Shown: piece by piece, positions 25,611 to 37,059 of the stretch
How positions within the stretch are numbered: position 1 is the first letter of the stretch
Layout: each line of letters begins with the position of its first letter
Translations under genes and position numbers: made by a program
Assembly (NCBI GenBank): GCA_003508835.1
Contig: PUFA01000316.1
Span: 1 to 64,000 of the forward strand
Direction of reading: 5' to 3'
DNA length: 64,000 nt
DNA from: Eonycteris spelaea
Taxonomy: Eukaryota; Chordata; Mammalia; Chiroptera; Pteropodidae
The notes under the pieces: model-generated
What the model was told of the DNA's origin: nothing
Database searches by the model: none
Seen by the model: only the letters and a program-made list of their open reading frames with translations

Positions 25611-26185
25611 GGTGGTATAGTTTCATGTGGAAGAAATGTGAATTATTGTTGCCAGAGGGCAAATTATGACAGATTATATACAAAAATGACTAAGGAAATT
25701 CCTCAAAATTCTGCATATGTGTCCCTTTGTAATGTGACTTGCTCCTCCCAACTAGAGATGGACTTTGTTTTCCAAAACCATGAATCTGGACAAGCCTGGT
25801 GTTGAGGAGCTCTAAATTCTAAACATCAAGAGATTTTGCAGCTTCTTTTCTTGCCTTCTTGGAATTGCCCTGAGATTGCCATGAAGAAACCCAGTATAAT
25901 CAATTAGAGGATAAGAGACCATATGGAGCAGAGATGAGTTGTCCCCTAGACAACCAGCCAGAAGCCAGTACCAACAGCCAGATATGTCAGTGAGGATATT
26001 TTATACTATCCAGCCTCACTAGAGATAGAATGTAGCCACATGAGTGAATCTAAGAGAGATTAGCAAAAGAATCACCCAGCTGAGCCCAACCCAAATGATT
26101 TACCCACACGAGGAAAAAACAAATGACAGTTGTTTCAAGTGGTTTCTTACACTGTACAATTTATTATCACTAATAAATAATTAAT
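25611..26185 (+). mobile_element. 3' LTR of the MaLR element
   Basis: Same family as the LTR at 23646. It has GGTGGTATAGTTTCATGTGG at the start, then AACCAGCCAGAAGCCAGTAC, CAGATATGTCAGTGAGGATA, ACCCAGCTGAGCCCAACCCA and a degraded end around TCACTAATAAATAATTAATG. It is more diverged than the 5' copy, so alignment is uneven. The right boundary is uncertain by about 20 bp. Confidence 0.7.
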
Positions 26186-27454
26186 GGGCCAAAACAATCC
26201 ATATTTTAATATTCTGTTGTTATCATATGCTGTGTCAAATAGATGCCACTATTTCATTAGAAATATGGTCCTACAAGAAAGCAAGAATTAAAATACATGC
26301 TATAATGATGGTCAACCTGATGAACACTGCTCACTTTCTAGAAGGTGAATTTTTATTATTCTCTAGTATTAAAATAAAGTCTTTTTCATCCTGAACACAA
26401 CTAGCTTTCCTTTCAAGAATGCAAATCAAAAGGGGAAGGAGGATAACCAAATTTAAATGCCTCTATCTCCGGAGTTATTATAGATACTACTCAGTGCCAC
26501 TGAAGTCTAATAAATTCCTTGAACATTCTTCCCCAATGTCATTGTCTCATAACCATTCTTTCTGCCACATGCATCCATGGAAAAGCATAGACACCTAAAA
26601 GATAAAGTGAAGAGAGGAGTGAGAAAACTGCAGATTAAGAGGCAAAGATGAATAGCAGTTATAATGACACACTGAACAATCACATTTCTATAATGTATTT
26701 TGGTTTGAATTGCTTCCCAGCTAGGCCTCTCCTTTGGGAGTTGCTGTGTTATTTCTCTGGTTATGTAATAGAACCAATATGAAAGATAACTCACAAGCTC
26801 CTGTGGCTTAAAATATAATGGTTGGAAATTGGTGGGTTATTTTAAAAGGGTTTTTTCCCTTTTGTTTGACAAAGAAAGGCAGAACTATATTCACCACCCC
26901 ACCCCCGTCCTTCTCCAAAATAAAGGTCAAATTGCTTCTTTTTTGTTTTTAAAGACGTTGCTAAAAAAAATTCTGATGCAAATGTATAACGAATGTTAAT
27001 ATAGTGGTCCAAATAGCACCCTCCCCACTCTCTCTACAATGAAAACCAAAAGATATAATGCTTCTTAAAATAAAGTATATTCAGATGCTGAAGAAGAAAC
27101 CAACTTTAAAAATCATCTATAAATGAAAATCTATAATTGTAAAAACTGTCACTGTAATATTATATACCTCATGGAACAGTCATTTGGATTATGTGATCAT
27201 TTAACTCCTGCTATTCTTGGAATAGATAAAATTTGAGAATTTATAAATCCAGAACGTCATCTCTAAGGATTGCTAAGTAATTCTACCAAAGTTAGAACTT
27301 ATTTAAATATTAATTATAAATTAAAATTAAATTATTTTAAACGCCCTAGACTAATTTAGCACTGGCAGCACCTCTGTTCAAACACAAAAATTATTTGATG
27401 GTTTTTTTTAATACATATGATAGACATATGTAAGGGTTTTTTTTAGTGAAAAAC
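26186..27454. other. Non-coding, no recognised element
   Basis: AT-rich. The 95-codon minus-strand frame at 26507-26794 has no recognisable domain and no supporting signals. A C-rich run (CACCCCACCCCCGTCC) lies near 26895. Confidence 0.45.
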
Positions 27455-27600
27455 TAAAACTATAGTCTCAGCTCTAAAAGGGACCATAGTTAAACTTCAT
27501 GAATGAGAAAACTAAAGGTCAGAGAGTTGAAACAATATGCCTGGACATAGCAGGGCTTATTAGTGGTGATGCTAGCTTAAGAATTAGGTTTCCCAGATTC
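27455..27600 (-). repeat. MIR-like fragment, antisense
   Basis: The plus strand shows TTCATGAATGAGAAAACTAA, GGTCAGAGAGTTGAAACAAT and an AGCAGGGCTTATTAGTGGTG phrase followed by AGAATTAGGTTTCCCAGATT. This order fits the reverse complement of MIR or a MIR-like old SINE core. Confidence 0.55.
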
Positions 27601-29544
27601 TCAGGCCAGTGATCTCCCCACTTTACCATGTGGACTCACACAGGAATGTGTGTCCACTGCAGATGGAAAGTACCAGCTTCTCTGAGTCCTGAATCCAGGA
27701 GCTGCCATCCCTAAGTGCAAAATTTTGAAATCCTTCAGCCAAAGCCCTACTGCTGATTTATTAATGCAGATTCTCTGGGAAGAAGCCAAGCACTAGTAAT
27801 ACATTAAAAAAAAAAAAAAAACCAGGAGATTCTAACACACTGGAATGGTTTTTCATCCTTATTCTCTTAAATGGCTTAGGTTATAAAGTTGGCAGCCATA
27901 GCCTCATTTCTCAGAGTTTCTAGCTCTCTTTGGCAACAAGAACTTAATTCTGAAAGCCAAGGCTCTTAGAAAGGGATAAATAAAAAAGGGAAGAAAAGAA
28001 TATTAAAGTACATGGTCTCAGGGATATGCCTTTTCAGTGACACTTATAGACGCACAAGAACTAACAAGAGAAAGCCATAAAAAGAAAATTCAATTTGGCT
28101 ATATAAAAGTAATATATTAACAGGTATTTGTTTAAACAGCTAACCAATTTTATAATAATATGTATCAGACTGTTCACTGTTTCATTTCATAATATCACTT
28201 AACCACTCATATAAAGCCATGGTCATCTATTCACAAGCTCAGAAAGTTAGAGGCAGCATGGCTTAGATAGATTCTTAGACATTATGACAATTGAGAGAAA
28301 CAGGTAGAAAATTTCATATAAAAAAAAAAAGCCAAAATCAGTCAAAGTCCAGTTTAACAATATTACAACTGTTAGCAATCCAAAGGTGAATCTAAATATA
28401 TTAACTGATCTTCCATTCCAACCTAATCCTTAAGGAGCCCAGCTAAATCTTGGTTATTTTGAACCTCAGAGGTGAGAAAAATAAAACGTACTCGTTGGAA
28501 TATGATTATAAGCAAAGATGACCTTCCTTGCCTCTCATAACTCTTGCTCAACTCTGGCAGCTACATTAGAAAAACTGATGATTCTGTAAATTGAACCTGC
28601 AAGTCGTTTACATTTCTAGGTAAAGCATAAACATAGCTTGGCCAGCAGAAGTGGCACATGTTTTGGTCTGCCTCCTTGCACAGGTAGAACTGTCATCACT
28701 CAAATATTAATTTTAAATCATAATTAAATATCAAATGTTTGGTGAATATTCTAAATGTGAACTACCTAATCAAAAAATGTCATGTCTTTGAGGTGGCTTA
28801 ACTCAGCTCCATGTGGATAACAGTCCAATATAACAAAAACAAGCATGTTATTTAAGCCTTAAACAGAACTAAAAAGGAAAAAGTTAAAGTTTGGTTTTAT
28901 CTTCATGTTCTAGCTTAAGGCATATTTTATAGAAATGATTGTTTTGTTTTTCTGCTTCTGTCGCCAATTCTTCTCCACTGCAGTAAATCCCACACATGGC
29001 AAACACAAGTTAATTAAGCGTTCTACTACAGAGTATTAATATAAATGTCTCAGATGTTCCTCCTTAAACCGCTACAGCATAATTACCATTGCCCCAAAGG
29101 AAAAATGAATTTACATTGTTAACAGAAATATTTAGAAACAAACATATTTAAATGTTTAACCATCAACTCTAAAAGACCAGATTAAAGAAAGCAATAGTTA
29201 AATGAAAATATTAACATTTAGATGTCTGACAAGGTAATGTGAAAAGAGAATACACACCTCTTGCCATTTCAGTCAGACTGAATTTTCAAATAACCTCATT
29301 CGCTTTCATTCCAAGAAGCAAATATGAATGTTATCAATATCTCTCTACCTTCTTCCAGGCTAATCATGAATATCATCAAGAAAGCATTACTTCCAGCTCA
29401 CCAAGTTCCCCTCCCTTCAATAAGGACAATTTCACAAGCAATCACAAGCAGAGCCAATGTAAAACAATATCGGCTAAAATCGCAGGGCTGCAAGTACCTT
29501 TCAGCTATTATTTGATGCATCTTTCACCTCCAATATAATCATTT
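27601..29544. other. Non-coding; faint hAT trace; 29.2-29.5 kb may be conserved
   Basis: A fragment at about 27765-27845 (CAGATTCTCTGGGAAGAAGC, then CCAGGAGATTCTAACA after an A-run) resembles the middle of a MER5-type element. The rest is unrecognised. The block at 29220-29530 has overlapping 99- and 63-codon frames with no recognisable product and repeat-free composition. Confidence 0.35.
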
Positions 29545-29711
29545 AACCCAGTGGTTTTTGACCTTGGCTGCACATTGAAATCATCGAGAAGCTTTTTAAA
29601 ATTCTGCTGCCCAGGCCTAAACCCCAGAAATTCTAATTTAATTGTTCTGGAGATAGCCAAGTATTGAGAGTTTTACAAGCTCTCCAGGTGTTTTAATGTG
29701 AAACCAAGTGT
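29545..29711 (+). mobile_element. MER5-like hAT-Charlie element
   Basis: Begins AGTGGTTTTTGACCTTGGCT and continues GCACATTGAAATCATCGAGA. It later has TGCCCAGGCCTAAACCCCAG and CTCTCCAGGTGTTTTAATGT, and ends near CCAAGTGTCAAAG. These are the landmarks of the MER5 group of non-autonomous hAT elements. Confidence 0.75.
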
Positions 29712-30384
29712 CAAAGCCCATTAAACAAAGACTGCTAAGAGAACACCTGTAGTCAAGACAAGTGACATTTTTTTTTAACTTGCTATAGCTTGGGAAACCC
29801 TAGGAGCATCTCAGGAGCTTGTGAACTAGCCCCTTTTGGTAACAACAGCATTAAAACACTAGTTCTGCTGTATTACAAAGTTTTGTTCTTCTTATTCTAT
29901 TCTCAATGGAAGTCACTGTTAATTTTCCACAATTATTAGCTCAGAGCTACCTTGGAATGGCACCACACATGAAGGATGGGGATTCTTTACAGAAAAAAAC
30001 ATTTTACAGAAATGTTTTTAGACACTGTTTTGACAATTCACCTAATGCTCTGTTCTATAAGAAATTGGAATGTTGGCAACCACTTATGCTGTAAACCAAG
30101 AATAAATGTATATTCAACAGAAAGTGGCATTAACTTTTCTTTGGTAATCTGAATTATTTGTTTGCTCTATTAGGAAAGCCACATAAACATAAACCTGTGG
30201 ACAAAAAAAAGGGTCCATATACTAAAACTAACAAGCTCAGAAAAGGCCCTCATGGCAGGCCCTACGAGCTCAGATACAGAAAGTAACCATGCAGGGTGGT
30301 TTAAATATAAAAGTACCTAACTAAAAGTGGGTCATAATGGGTAGTCACATCTAGGCCTGTAGCCTCCTTGACAGAAGTTACTAT
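29712..30384. other. Non-coding, no recognised element
   Basis: No gene or repeat recognised. The 62-codon frame at 29906 is not supported by anything else. Confidence 0.45.
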
Positions 30385-30739
30385 TTACCTAAGATAATAT
30401 ACACTTTTGAAATGTCAGAGTGATTTTCTTTTCCAGGCCCCTCTAAGGCACAATCACAGGCACCAGAGAATGAGACTATATTGTTATCTTGTTGCCCACA
30501 TACTAGCTCTATGTACTGTAAATGTTAACTATTCTGTACCCACCAACGTAAAAGAAGCCTGTGTCTCTCTGTGTACTTTTTTATTCCAGAGATTTCCCTG
30601 CCCCCATAATCTACCACCAATGATATCATGTAACCCTCCTTAACCCTCCCCTTTTGATTCTGATGTATAAAATAAGCTGCAAAACAGTCATTCTCTGGAG
30701 TATTTTCTCAGTAAGAGGGCCTTTATTCAATCATGTTGG
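30385..30739 (+). mobile_element. Possible class I-like LTR
   Basis: A block with CTATTCTGTACCCACCAACG, AGCCTGTGTCTCTCTGTGTA, a TATA-like TATAAAATAA at 30666-30675 and, about 35 bp further, a CTCTGGAGTATTTTCTCAG stretch. The layout is like the promoter and R-U5 part of a retroviral LTR. It abuts the truncated MST LTR end at 30740. The 78-codon frame at 30407-30643 lies inside. Family not recognised. Confidence 0.4.
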
Positions 30740-30850
30740 CACCTTGAACTTGGACCGTCCATCCCCCAGACCTGTGAGAAATAGATTTCTGTTGTTTATA
30801 AGCTATTCAGTTTGAGGTATTTTGTTATAACAGCTAGAAAGACTAAGACA
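30740..30850 (+). mobile_element. 3' end of an MST-type LTR
   Basis: Contains ACCTTGAACTTGGACCGTCC, CAGACCTGTGAGAAATAGAT, TTCTGTTGTTTATAAGCTAT and an end in AAAGACTAAGACA. That is the last 110 bp of an MST LTR. The missing 5' part is replaced by the LTR-like block immediately upstream. Confidence 0.85.
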
Positions 30851-33054
30851 TTACCACAACCTACTAAAAATTCCTCCTTGCCTGCTAGAATGAGCTAAAT
30901 TTGCTCAGATTGAGCACATGCAATTGTTTCTATATAGTTCAAAACACATATGCTTATGATATGAGAAGCAAGTTATATACAACTTCATTTGACTCTCATC
31001 TGTTTGGTTTATAAAAAGATTTTACAAAGTATTTGTATTTATAATTTTTCCTGTGATCAAATAAAACCTAATTATATGGCTTTATCAAAATTTTACCAAC
31101 ATCAAAACAAAAAGCATGCATTGAAAAAAATTGGAAAAAAATATTAAATGTTAAAATTAAATGGTGGAACTATGATTCATTTTCCTACATTTCCTAAATG
31201 TTTGATAATGAGAATGTATTTCTTTCTAATAAAAACATTCAAAATTATTTTTTTAGGAAAAATTTTAGAACTAAAATTTTTGAAATAAAAATAAATTTCA
31301 AAGTTAAGAGTCTTCAATGGTCATTGTTTCTTTTTACCTTATTTCCTTTTTTAAAAATAAATATGTTTTACCCTATAAGCCAGATCATTTCTAGTCTTTC
31401 AAACATTCATAAGCATTAATATTTTTGCTAGAACAAAAAGTTCTGGCTTTTCTTTTTTTTTTATTACAACCCCATAAATTCTAACTACAGCTGTCCACTC
31501 TACCTCCCATTATTCTCAATAATCTTGACTAACTGACTTTGAAAGCATATTGCTTTAGCACATTAACTTTTGCTGGAGTACCTTTTTCTACACCTGATTC
31601 TCTTTCCCTGGAATTTTATAACTAACAGTTTTCTGGGTAACAAATTATACATGACAGATATCTTGTCCTAGTTTTCAAATTTCCATAGCCCCTTAAAAGT
31701 CTTTTTTTAATGTCCTCATCCTCAAGTCCAGGCCATCTCTGATAATTCCTTTACGTAATAATTTCTGCTTATCATTTCTTCGATCTTTGCCTTTATGTTC
31801 TACTCTGCTATCTTCCTCAGCATTTATTTTCATTTTTTTTAAATCCTTTTTTAGTTTCTTAAATTTTTCTTCCTGGCTCACTCCACCAGCCTTGGGTTAG
31901 TGAAATGTGAATGCTTCTCACGCTCTACCAAAAAGTTGCCCCTTCTATCTACTTAAAATTTAAATACAATTATACTAAATTGAGACATAATCTGCCATGC
32001 ATTACACCAGTTCCTTCCGCGAATAAAGGGCCACACCCATCTAGTCCCTCAGAACATTGCCTAGATCGGGACACTTTCCACACCATATTTTTGTTCTTTC
32101 ATTTTTTCATCTACTTTTCTTTCTAAAATTTAAAATCCAAATGGCAGAGAATGGGACCTTCTTCATACTTGTATCATCAATATTTATCATAGAGGCTAGT
32201 ACATGGCAAAGCTTAATAATTATCTGTTAGATATATAAAGGATCCACTTTTCACAACACATGAATCCAGTAGCAGATAGGGATGCCAGCTGTATTCCACT
32301 AAGCCAGACATTAAAGGATTTGATAAAACATAAAACCATGCCACCCATCACACTGAATAACTGACATTATAATGTAATCATTTTAAATTGTGTACGTCAT
32401 TATGTAGATTTATTGTTATCATAAGTAAACTTATAAATAACTACTTTGAAACATTTTCCAGTTTTATTTCTAGTATAGAAATATAAGTAAATGATAACCC
32501 ACTTAAAGAAAGCTCTTTGGGGTCCTCAGCAGTTCTTAAGACTATGATGGCATCCTGGGCCATAAAATTTGAGAACTACTGTTCTTAATCATCCAGATGA
32601 GTATCAAACCCTTAGTGTCGCTCCAGAGCCTCCCAGTCTCTTTTCTCTCGAGATTGGTCACATGTTCCAGCCAACTCTGCAGTGATCAGTTCTGTGTAGG
32701 ATTTGATCAACCTCACCAGGTGAGATTTGGTATTATCTTTCTCTTACCTGCACAATGAAGCTGTCACCTCCTGCACAGGGTTTCCTGTTTAAACTAAGGC
32801 AGTCATTTTTTAAACTATCATTGGTGAAGAGTTATTTTTTTTTCCAATTCATTGCTACTGACATTTTTTTAATGCAATAAAAAAGACTAGCAAAAAAAAA
32901 AATGAACTGAAAAAAAAAAGCATGCAAAAAGACAACCCTGATTTTTTAACTATTAGATTCAACAGACATAAAATACTATAAAAGTTTCTAAACACTTACT
33001 TTTAACCTCTGTACTTATCTTATCATGTACTAATGATAATTTGCCATCCACAGA
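30851..33054. other. Non-coding AT-rich stretch
   Basis: Very AT-rich to about 31440. Then comes a possible retrocopy (31440-31890, listed separately). At about 32525-32590 there is a hAT-like end, GGGGTCCTCAGCAGTTCTTA followed by AATTTGAGAACTACTG. Short A/T homopolymers occur at 32830-32925. No functional gene recognised. Confidence 0.4.
31440..31890 (-). pseudogene. Possible retrocopy of an unidentified lysine-rich protein mRNA
   Basis: On the minus strand a 62-codon frame (31881 to 31693) reads as a charged, lysine-rich peptide. It begins with EEKFKKLKKDLKKMK and goes on to a KGKDRRNDKQKLLRKGI section. After its stop the minus strand continues into AT-rich sequence and ends at 31447-31465 with an AATAAA-like site merged into an A-rich run. 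That layout would suit the last coding exon plus 3' UTR of a retrotransposed mRNA. Against it: no target-site duplication was found, the polyadenylation-like site is fused to the tail, and I do not recognise the parent protein. Chance coding of an A-rich strand is the main alternative. Confidence 0.25.
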
Positions 33055-33360
33055 TCATAATTTGAGTAGTACTGTACCAAGGCATGGGACATACTCAGCA
33101 TAACCAAGAAATGCAGGAAAAATTGAACACCTCATAGGGTGCCCTTCAATCAATAAGGAATGAGAGGTGAGAGATAAGATCCTGAGACAGGCCTTTTCCA
33201 ATGGTCCCATGGGATGGAGCAAAAGCCAACAATAGCCATGGCTGACTTTATAATGCATCCTCCTTCCTACTTTGCTGACCCTGTACCTCTTACTTCTACT
33301 CCCTAGGATCTTGCTCCCCAATAAAGCACTCATATTTGAGCTTTTACCTCAAGCTCTCTT
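33055..33360 (+). mobile_element. Possible ERVL-group LTR
   Basis: The right part has CCTCCTTCCTACTTTGCTGA, CTCCCTAGGATCTTGCTCCC, an AATAAAGCAC polyadenylation-like site at 33320 and TTGAGCTTTTACCTCAAGCT. This order is typical of the R-U5 end of several ERVL-group LTRs. No second LTR or internal region is seen. The 92-codon minus-strand frame at 33055-33333 is its antisense shadow. Confidence 0.4.
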
Positions 33361-33689
33361 CAAAATTCAACATGCTCTTCACACCTCACTGAAGTCAGAG
33401 GGAAACATGGGGTCACAGGACATTTGAAATTCTTTTGTTCTCACTATAATGCTGCATATGGCTTGTGCTTCCATTGTTTTCCTCTTTTTCTACCTCTTGA
33501 TCAGCCTGCTACAACTGCTGAAAATTTAACTACCAAATCTATGGTAGATGACTCTATTCTCCTTCGTATCCAGTTTTTTCGTCTCTTGGTTTTCTTCATC
33601 TTAACATAAACCATCAGGAATATAAGTAACAGGACAGTTCCAGTCAAACAAATGCTGTGTTCACTCCCATGAGCATATCAAAAACATTA
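33361..33689. other. Non-coding, no recognised element
   Basis: About 330 bp between the LTR-like block and the first L1. Nothing recognised. Confidence 0.4.
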
Positions 33690-34467
33690 GATTATAGAAC
33701 AACCACCCTTTGAGAACACCTAAAGACGAGCTGACAGAACTGTAATTACAGATTATAAGAAGCCACATTTGAGACTGGTAGGAGGTGCAGAAACACGTAA
33801 TGAACTGGGCCCACATTGATGGTGTAGATAAGAATCAGGAGAGAGATCTTTGGTAGTGGAGGTCCACCCTGAACAGTTGAGGAGTCCCAGCCCCACACCG
33901 GGCTCCCAAGACCACAGAACCAGTGCAAGAAGAGAGTCGCCATCACCATAAGCTGTGAAATCCGGCAGGGAGTTTTCATTCGGGAGAGACAGAGGGCACA
34001 AACCTAGGTGTCTCTTAAAGAGTCCACACACAAATCACTCGACGAACATCTTGCCCCTAAGCTCCAGCAAAGAAAGACAGCAGCTTGAAAAGTAACTTCA
34101 GGGCAAGGGCTGGAGGAGCAGCAGTCCCCAGGAAAAAAATGCTGACAGGCACCATTGTTCCTTTTATTGAGCGCCTCCCTCACACAGCTGAAACCTCATT
34201 CCATCAACTCGAGCACCAGCCCAAATCTTTCACGCAGCTCTTCCTAACAAGTGGCCAGCCTCAACCCACACAACAGATTTGCTAAAATCTCTCAAAGGTC
34301 CACAAATCCCAAACAAGAAACAGCTGGCCCCGCACCTCTTGCTAAGAAGTCTCAATCCTGCCCCTAGTGGCAGCCGGCCTCAATTCACAGCCTAGCCTTC
34401 CCCGGGCATTTCCAAGGCTCTCACCAGGGGACCTCAGGCAGGACATAGTGTGGCTGGCCTAAACCTG

Positions 34468-34646
34468 CACCAGAGCCCCAACCAAGTGACCCCAGAAACA
34501 ATATACCCAGTAGCTGGTTTCAGACCACACCAGAGTACTACCCAGTTAGCTCCACAAATGACACACCGAAGGTCAGACTAAGCAGGCACCAGAGCCCCAC
34601 TAACCTGAATCCCACTCCATAGGGTCAGTACCCACACAACTTATCA
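34468..34646 (+). repeat. Three ~60-bp units in the L1A 5' UTR
   Basis: The phrase CACCAGAG recurs at 34468, 34528 and 34587, so the spacing is 60 and 59 bp. A weaker CACCAGGG occurs at 34422. The units share short blocks but are strongly diverged. They look like an old tandem arrangement inside the L1 promoter region. Confidence 0.5.
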
Positions 34647-34924
34647 ACTATAGCAAAGTGGAGCCAGTTAGCCTGAGGGTTAATCACACCCACTGGCATA
34701 CCAAAGGTCAAAGCTCAACTATACCAGGAGTGCACATACGACCCAAACAAGAAACACTCCTGGAGCACCCATATCAGGCGACCCGAGAAAGTATACCGTC
34801 GATCCCCACAGGACAAGTACTACATAAGGCCAGCATGCCAAGACAGTGAGATGGTGATCTACGTAATACACACAAACAAATACAGGAAGGCAGCAAAAAT
34901 AAGGAGACAAAGAAAATATCCAAA

Positions 34925-35800
34925 ATGACAGAACAGGACAAAGCTCCAGAAAAAGCACTAAATGAAATGAAGGCAAATCATCTACCAGATACAAAGTTCA
35001 AAACACTAGTTATAAAAATGCTCGATGAACTTAGGGGGAAAATAGATGAACTCAGTAAGAACTTACACAAAGAAATAGAAATCATAAAAAGAAACCAGTC
35101 AGAGATGAATAATACAGTGACTGAAATGAAGATTACATTAGATGGAATCAACAATAGATTAGATGAAGCAGAGAACTGAATCAGCAATTTGGAAGATAAG
35201 GTAGCAGAAAACACCCAATCAGATGAACAACAAGAGAATCCAAAAAAATTAGAATAGTTTAATGGGCTTCTGGAACAGCATCAAGCATAACAACATTTGC
35301 ATCATAGAGATACCAGAAGGATAAGAGAAAAAAGCAAGAAATTGAAAATCTATATAAGGAAATAATGATGAAAAACTTCTCTAACCTTTTGGAGGAAATA
35401 GACATACAAGCCTATGAAACACAGAGATTCCAAAACAATACAAACCCAAATAGATCCACACCAACACATCATAATTAAAATGCAAAAGTTAAACACAAAG
35501 AATCTTAAAAGCAGCAAGAGAATAGCAATTACCTATAAGGGAACTCTCATAAGACCATCAATTAATTTCAAAACAGAAACTGCAGTCCAGAAGGAATTGG
35601 CATAAAATAGTCAAGTGATGAAAAGCAAAGATCTACAACCAAGATTACTCTACCCAGCAAAGCTATCATTAAGAATCAAAGGACACGTAAAGAGCTTCCC
35701 AGATGAGAAAAAGCTAAAGGAGTTCATCACCACTAAATCAATACTATGAGGCAGGGTAGACGGACTTCTTTAAGAAGAAGAAAAAAATTCAAAAATATGA
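34925..35800 (+). pseudogene. L1A ORF1 remnant
   Basis: ORF1 of L1 encodes an RNA-binding, trimer-forming chaperone needed for retrotransposition. The first 84 codons are open. They hold a heptad-like stretch (DELRGKIDELSKNLHKEIEI), the start of the coiled coil. The frame ends at a TGA (35177-35179). The same frame continues recognisably through ISNLEDKVAENTQSDEQQ and has another stop, TAG, near 35255. Further frame changes follow before the lysine-rich C-terminal end near 35720-35800. Length before decay would have been about 290 residues, near the family norm. The start at 34925 was chosen because a run of plausible ORF1 residues follows it and it ends the 5' UTR. No function remains. Confidence 0.85.
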
Positions 35801-35808
35801 ATAATAAC

Positions 35809-36345
35809 ATGACAATAAATACATATCCATCAATAATCATTTTTTATTTTAAATTTTTAGTTAAGTTTATTGGGGTAACATTGGTTAATACAATTATATA
35901 ATTTTCAGGGGTACATTATCATTTGACATCTGTATATTCTATTGTGTGTTTACCACCCAAAGTCCAGTTTCCTTCAGCTATCATATACCCACTTCACCCT
36001 CCCCCTAAACTCTATATTTGACCCCCTTTACCCCATCTACCTCCTGCTTCTACCCCTACCCTGCTAGTAACCACTAGTCTACAGTCCTCTGGATAATCAT
36101 TTTAAATGTAAATTAATTAAATATTCCAATCAAAAGACACAGGGTAGCTGAATGGATAAGAAAACAAAAACCTCATATATACTGCTTACAAGAGACATTT
36201 CAGATTGACTCACACAGACCAAAAGTAAAAAAACAGACAAAGATATTTCATGATAATGGAAACAAACGAACAAGAAAAGCTGGAGTAGCAATACTTAAAC
36301 CAGCCAAAATAGACTTTAAAACAAAGGCTATAACAAGAGACAAAA
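35809..36345 (+). pseudogene. L1A ORF2 start (endonuclease part), interrupted
   Basis: ORF2 encodes the endonuclease and reverse transcriptase of L1. From the ATG at 35809 the reading gives the typical early residues (SIIILNVN at 35830-35850 and again past the insertion, then a KRHRVAEW-like stretch as KRHRVAEWIRKQKP with one lesion, and CLQETFQID). The frame is split by the antisense L1 tail at 35844-36092. The conserved asparagine-to-glutamate order of the endonuclease active site is partly readable. At about 36343 the frame leaps to C-terminal sequence, so no reverse-transcriptase domain belongs to this copy. Confidence 0.8.
35844..36092 (-). mobile_element. L1D: antisense L1 3' tail nested in L1A, with duplication
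   Basis: On the plus strand it starts with a T-rich tail complement, then AAGTTTATTGGGGTAACATT, AATTTTCAGGGGTACATTAT, and ends in CTGCTAGTAACCACTAGTCT. It is the reverse complement of the 3' end that L1C (below) carries. An 11-bp direct repeat, ATAATCATTTT, flanks it at 35833-35843 and 36093-36103, showing the insertion split a once continuous L1A ORF2. Confidence 0.9.
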
Positions 36346-36960
36346 AAAGATCCAGTATTCCCACTTCTGGGTATCTGAAGAACCCCAAAACACTAAGAAG
36401 GGTCATGTGCATCAATATGTTCTTTGCGGCATTATTTACAATAGTCAAGATATGTAAGCAACTTGAGTGTCCATCAGTGGATGAATGGATAAACAAGAGG
36501 TGGTACATATATAAATGGACTATTACTCAGCCATAAAAAGAATGAAATCTTGCCATCTGCAACAAAATGGGTGGACCTAGAAAATATTGTGCTGAGTGGA
36601 GTAAGTCAGACAAAGAAAGACAACTGTCACATAATTTCGTTTATCTGTAGGATCTAAAGAACAAAACAAATGGAGAAATAAAACAGAAACAAACTCATAG
36701 ATATAGAGAACATTTAGATGGTTGCTGTATCAAAGCAGGGAGGAGATAAAGAAGTACAAATTTGTAGTTACGAAATAGCCATGAAGATGTAGAGTATAGC
36801 GTGGGGAATACAGTCAGTAGTATTATAATAACTATGTATGGTGTCATATTGGTGCTAGACTTATTGGGGTTATTACTTACTTCATAAGTTATGTAAATGT
36901 CTATTCATTATATCATACACCTGAAACTAATATATTGTATGTCACTTTTAATTTAAAAAT

Positions 36961-37059
36961 ATATATAAATTTTTTAAGTTCTATTTTTCTTATTATAGAA
37001 GTTACTCATAAATTTACTAAATAATAAATACTTATTTAGAAATTTTAAAAATACTTATT
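36961..37059. other. AT-rich spacer between L1A and L1B
   Basis: About 100 bp of AT-rich sequence that matches neither L1 body. It may be decayed tail sequence or the old target. Confidence 0.5.

Larger units (their letters stand above)
33690..36960 (+). mobile_element. L1A: internally deleted L1, dead
   Basis: An old sense-strand L1. In order it has a GC-richer 5' UTR (about 33690-34924), ORF1 (34925-35800), the start of ORF2 (35809-36343), a jump to the last part of ORF2 (from about 36345, a CCCACTTCTGGGTATCTGAA phrase) and a 3' UTR with the ACACCTGAAACTAATATATT end, followed by an AT-rich tail at about 36950. Roughly the middle two thirds of ORF2, including the reverse-transcriptase core, are missing. 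An antisense L1 tail is nested in ORF2 (35844-36092). L1 5' UTRs hold the promoter. This one cannot yield an active element because all frames are broken. Confidence 0.85.
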
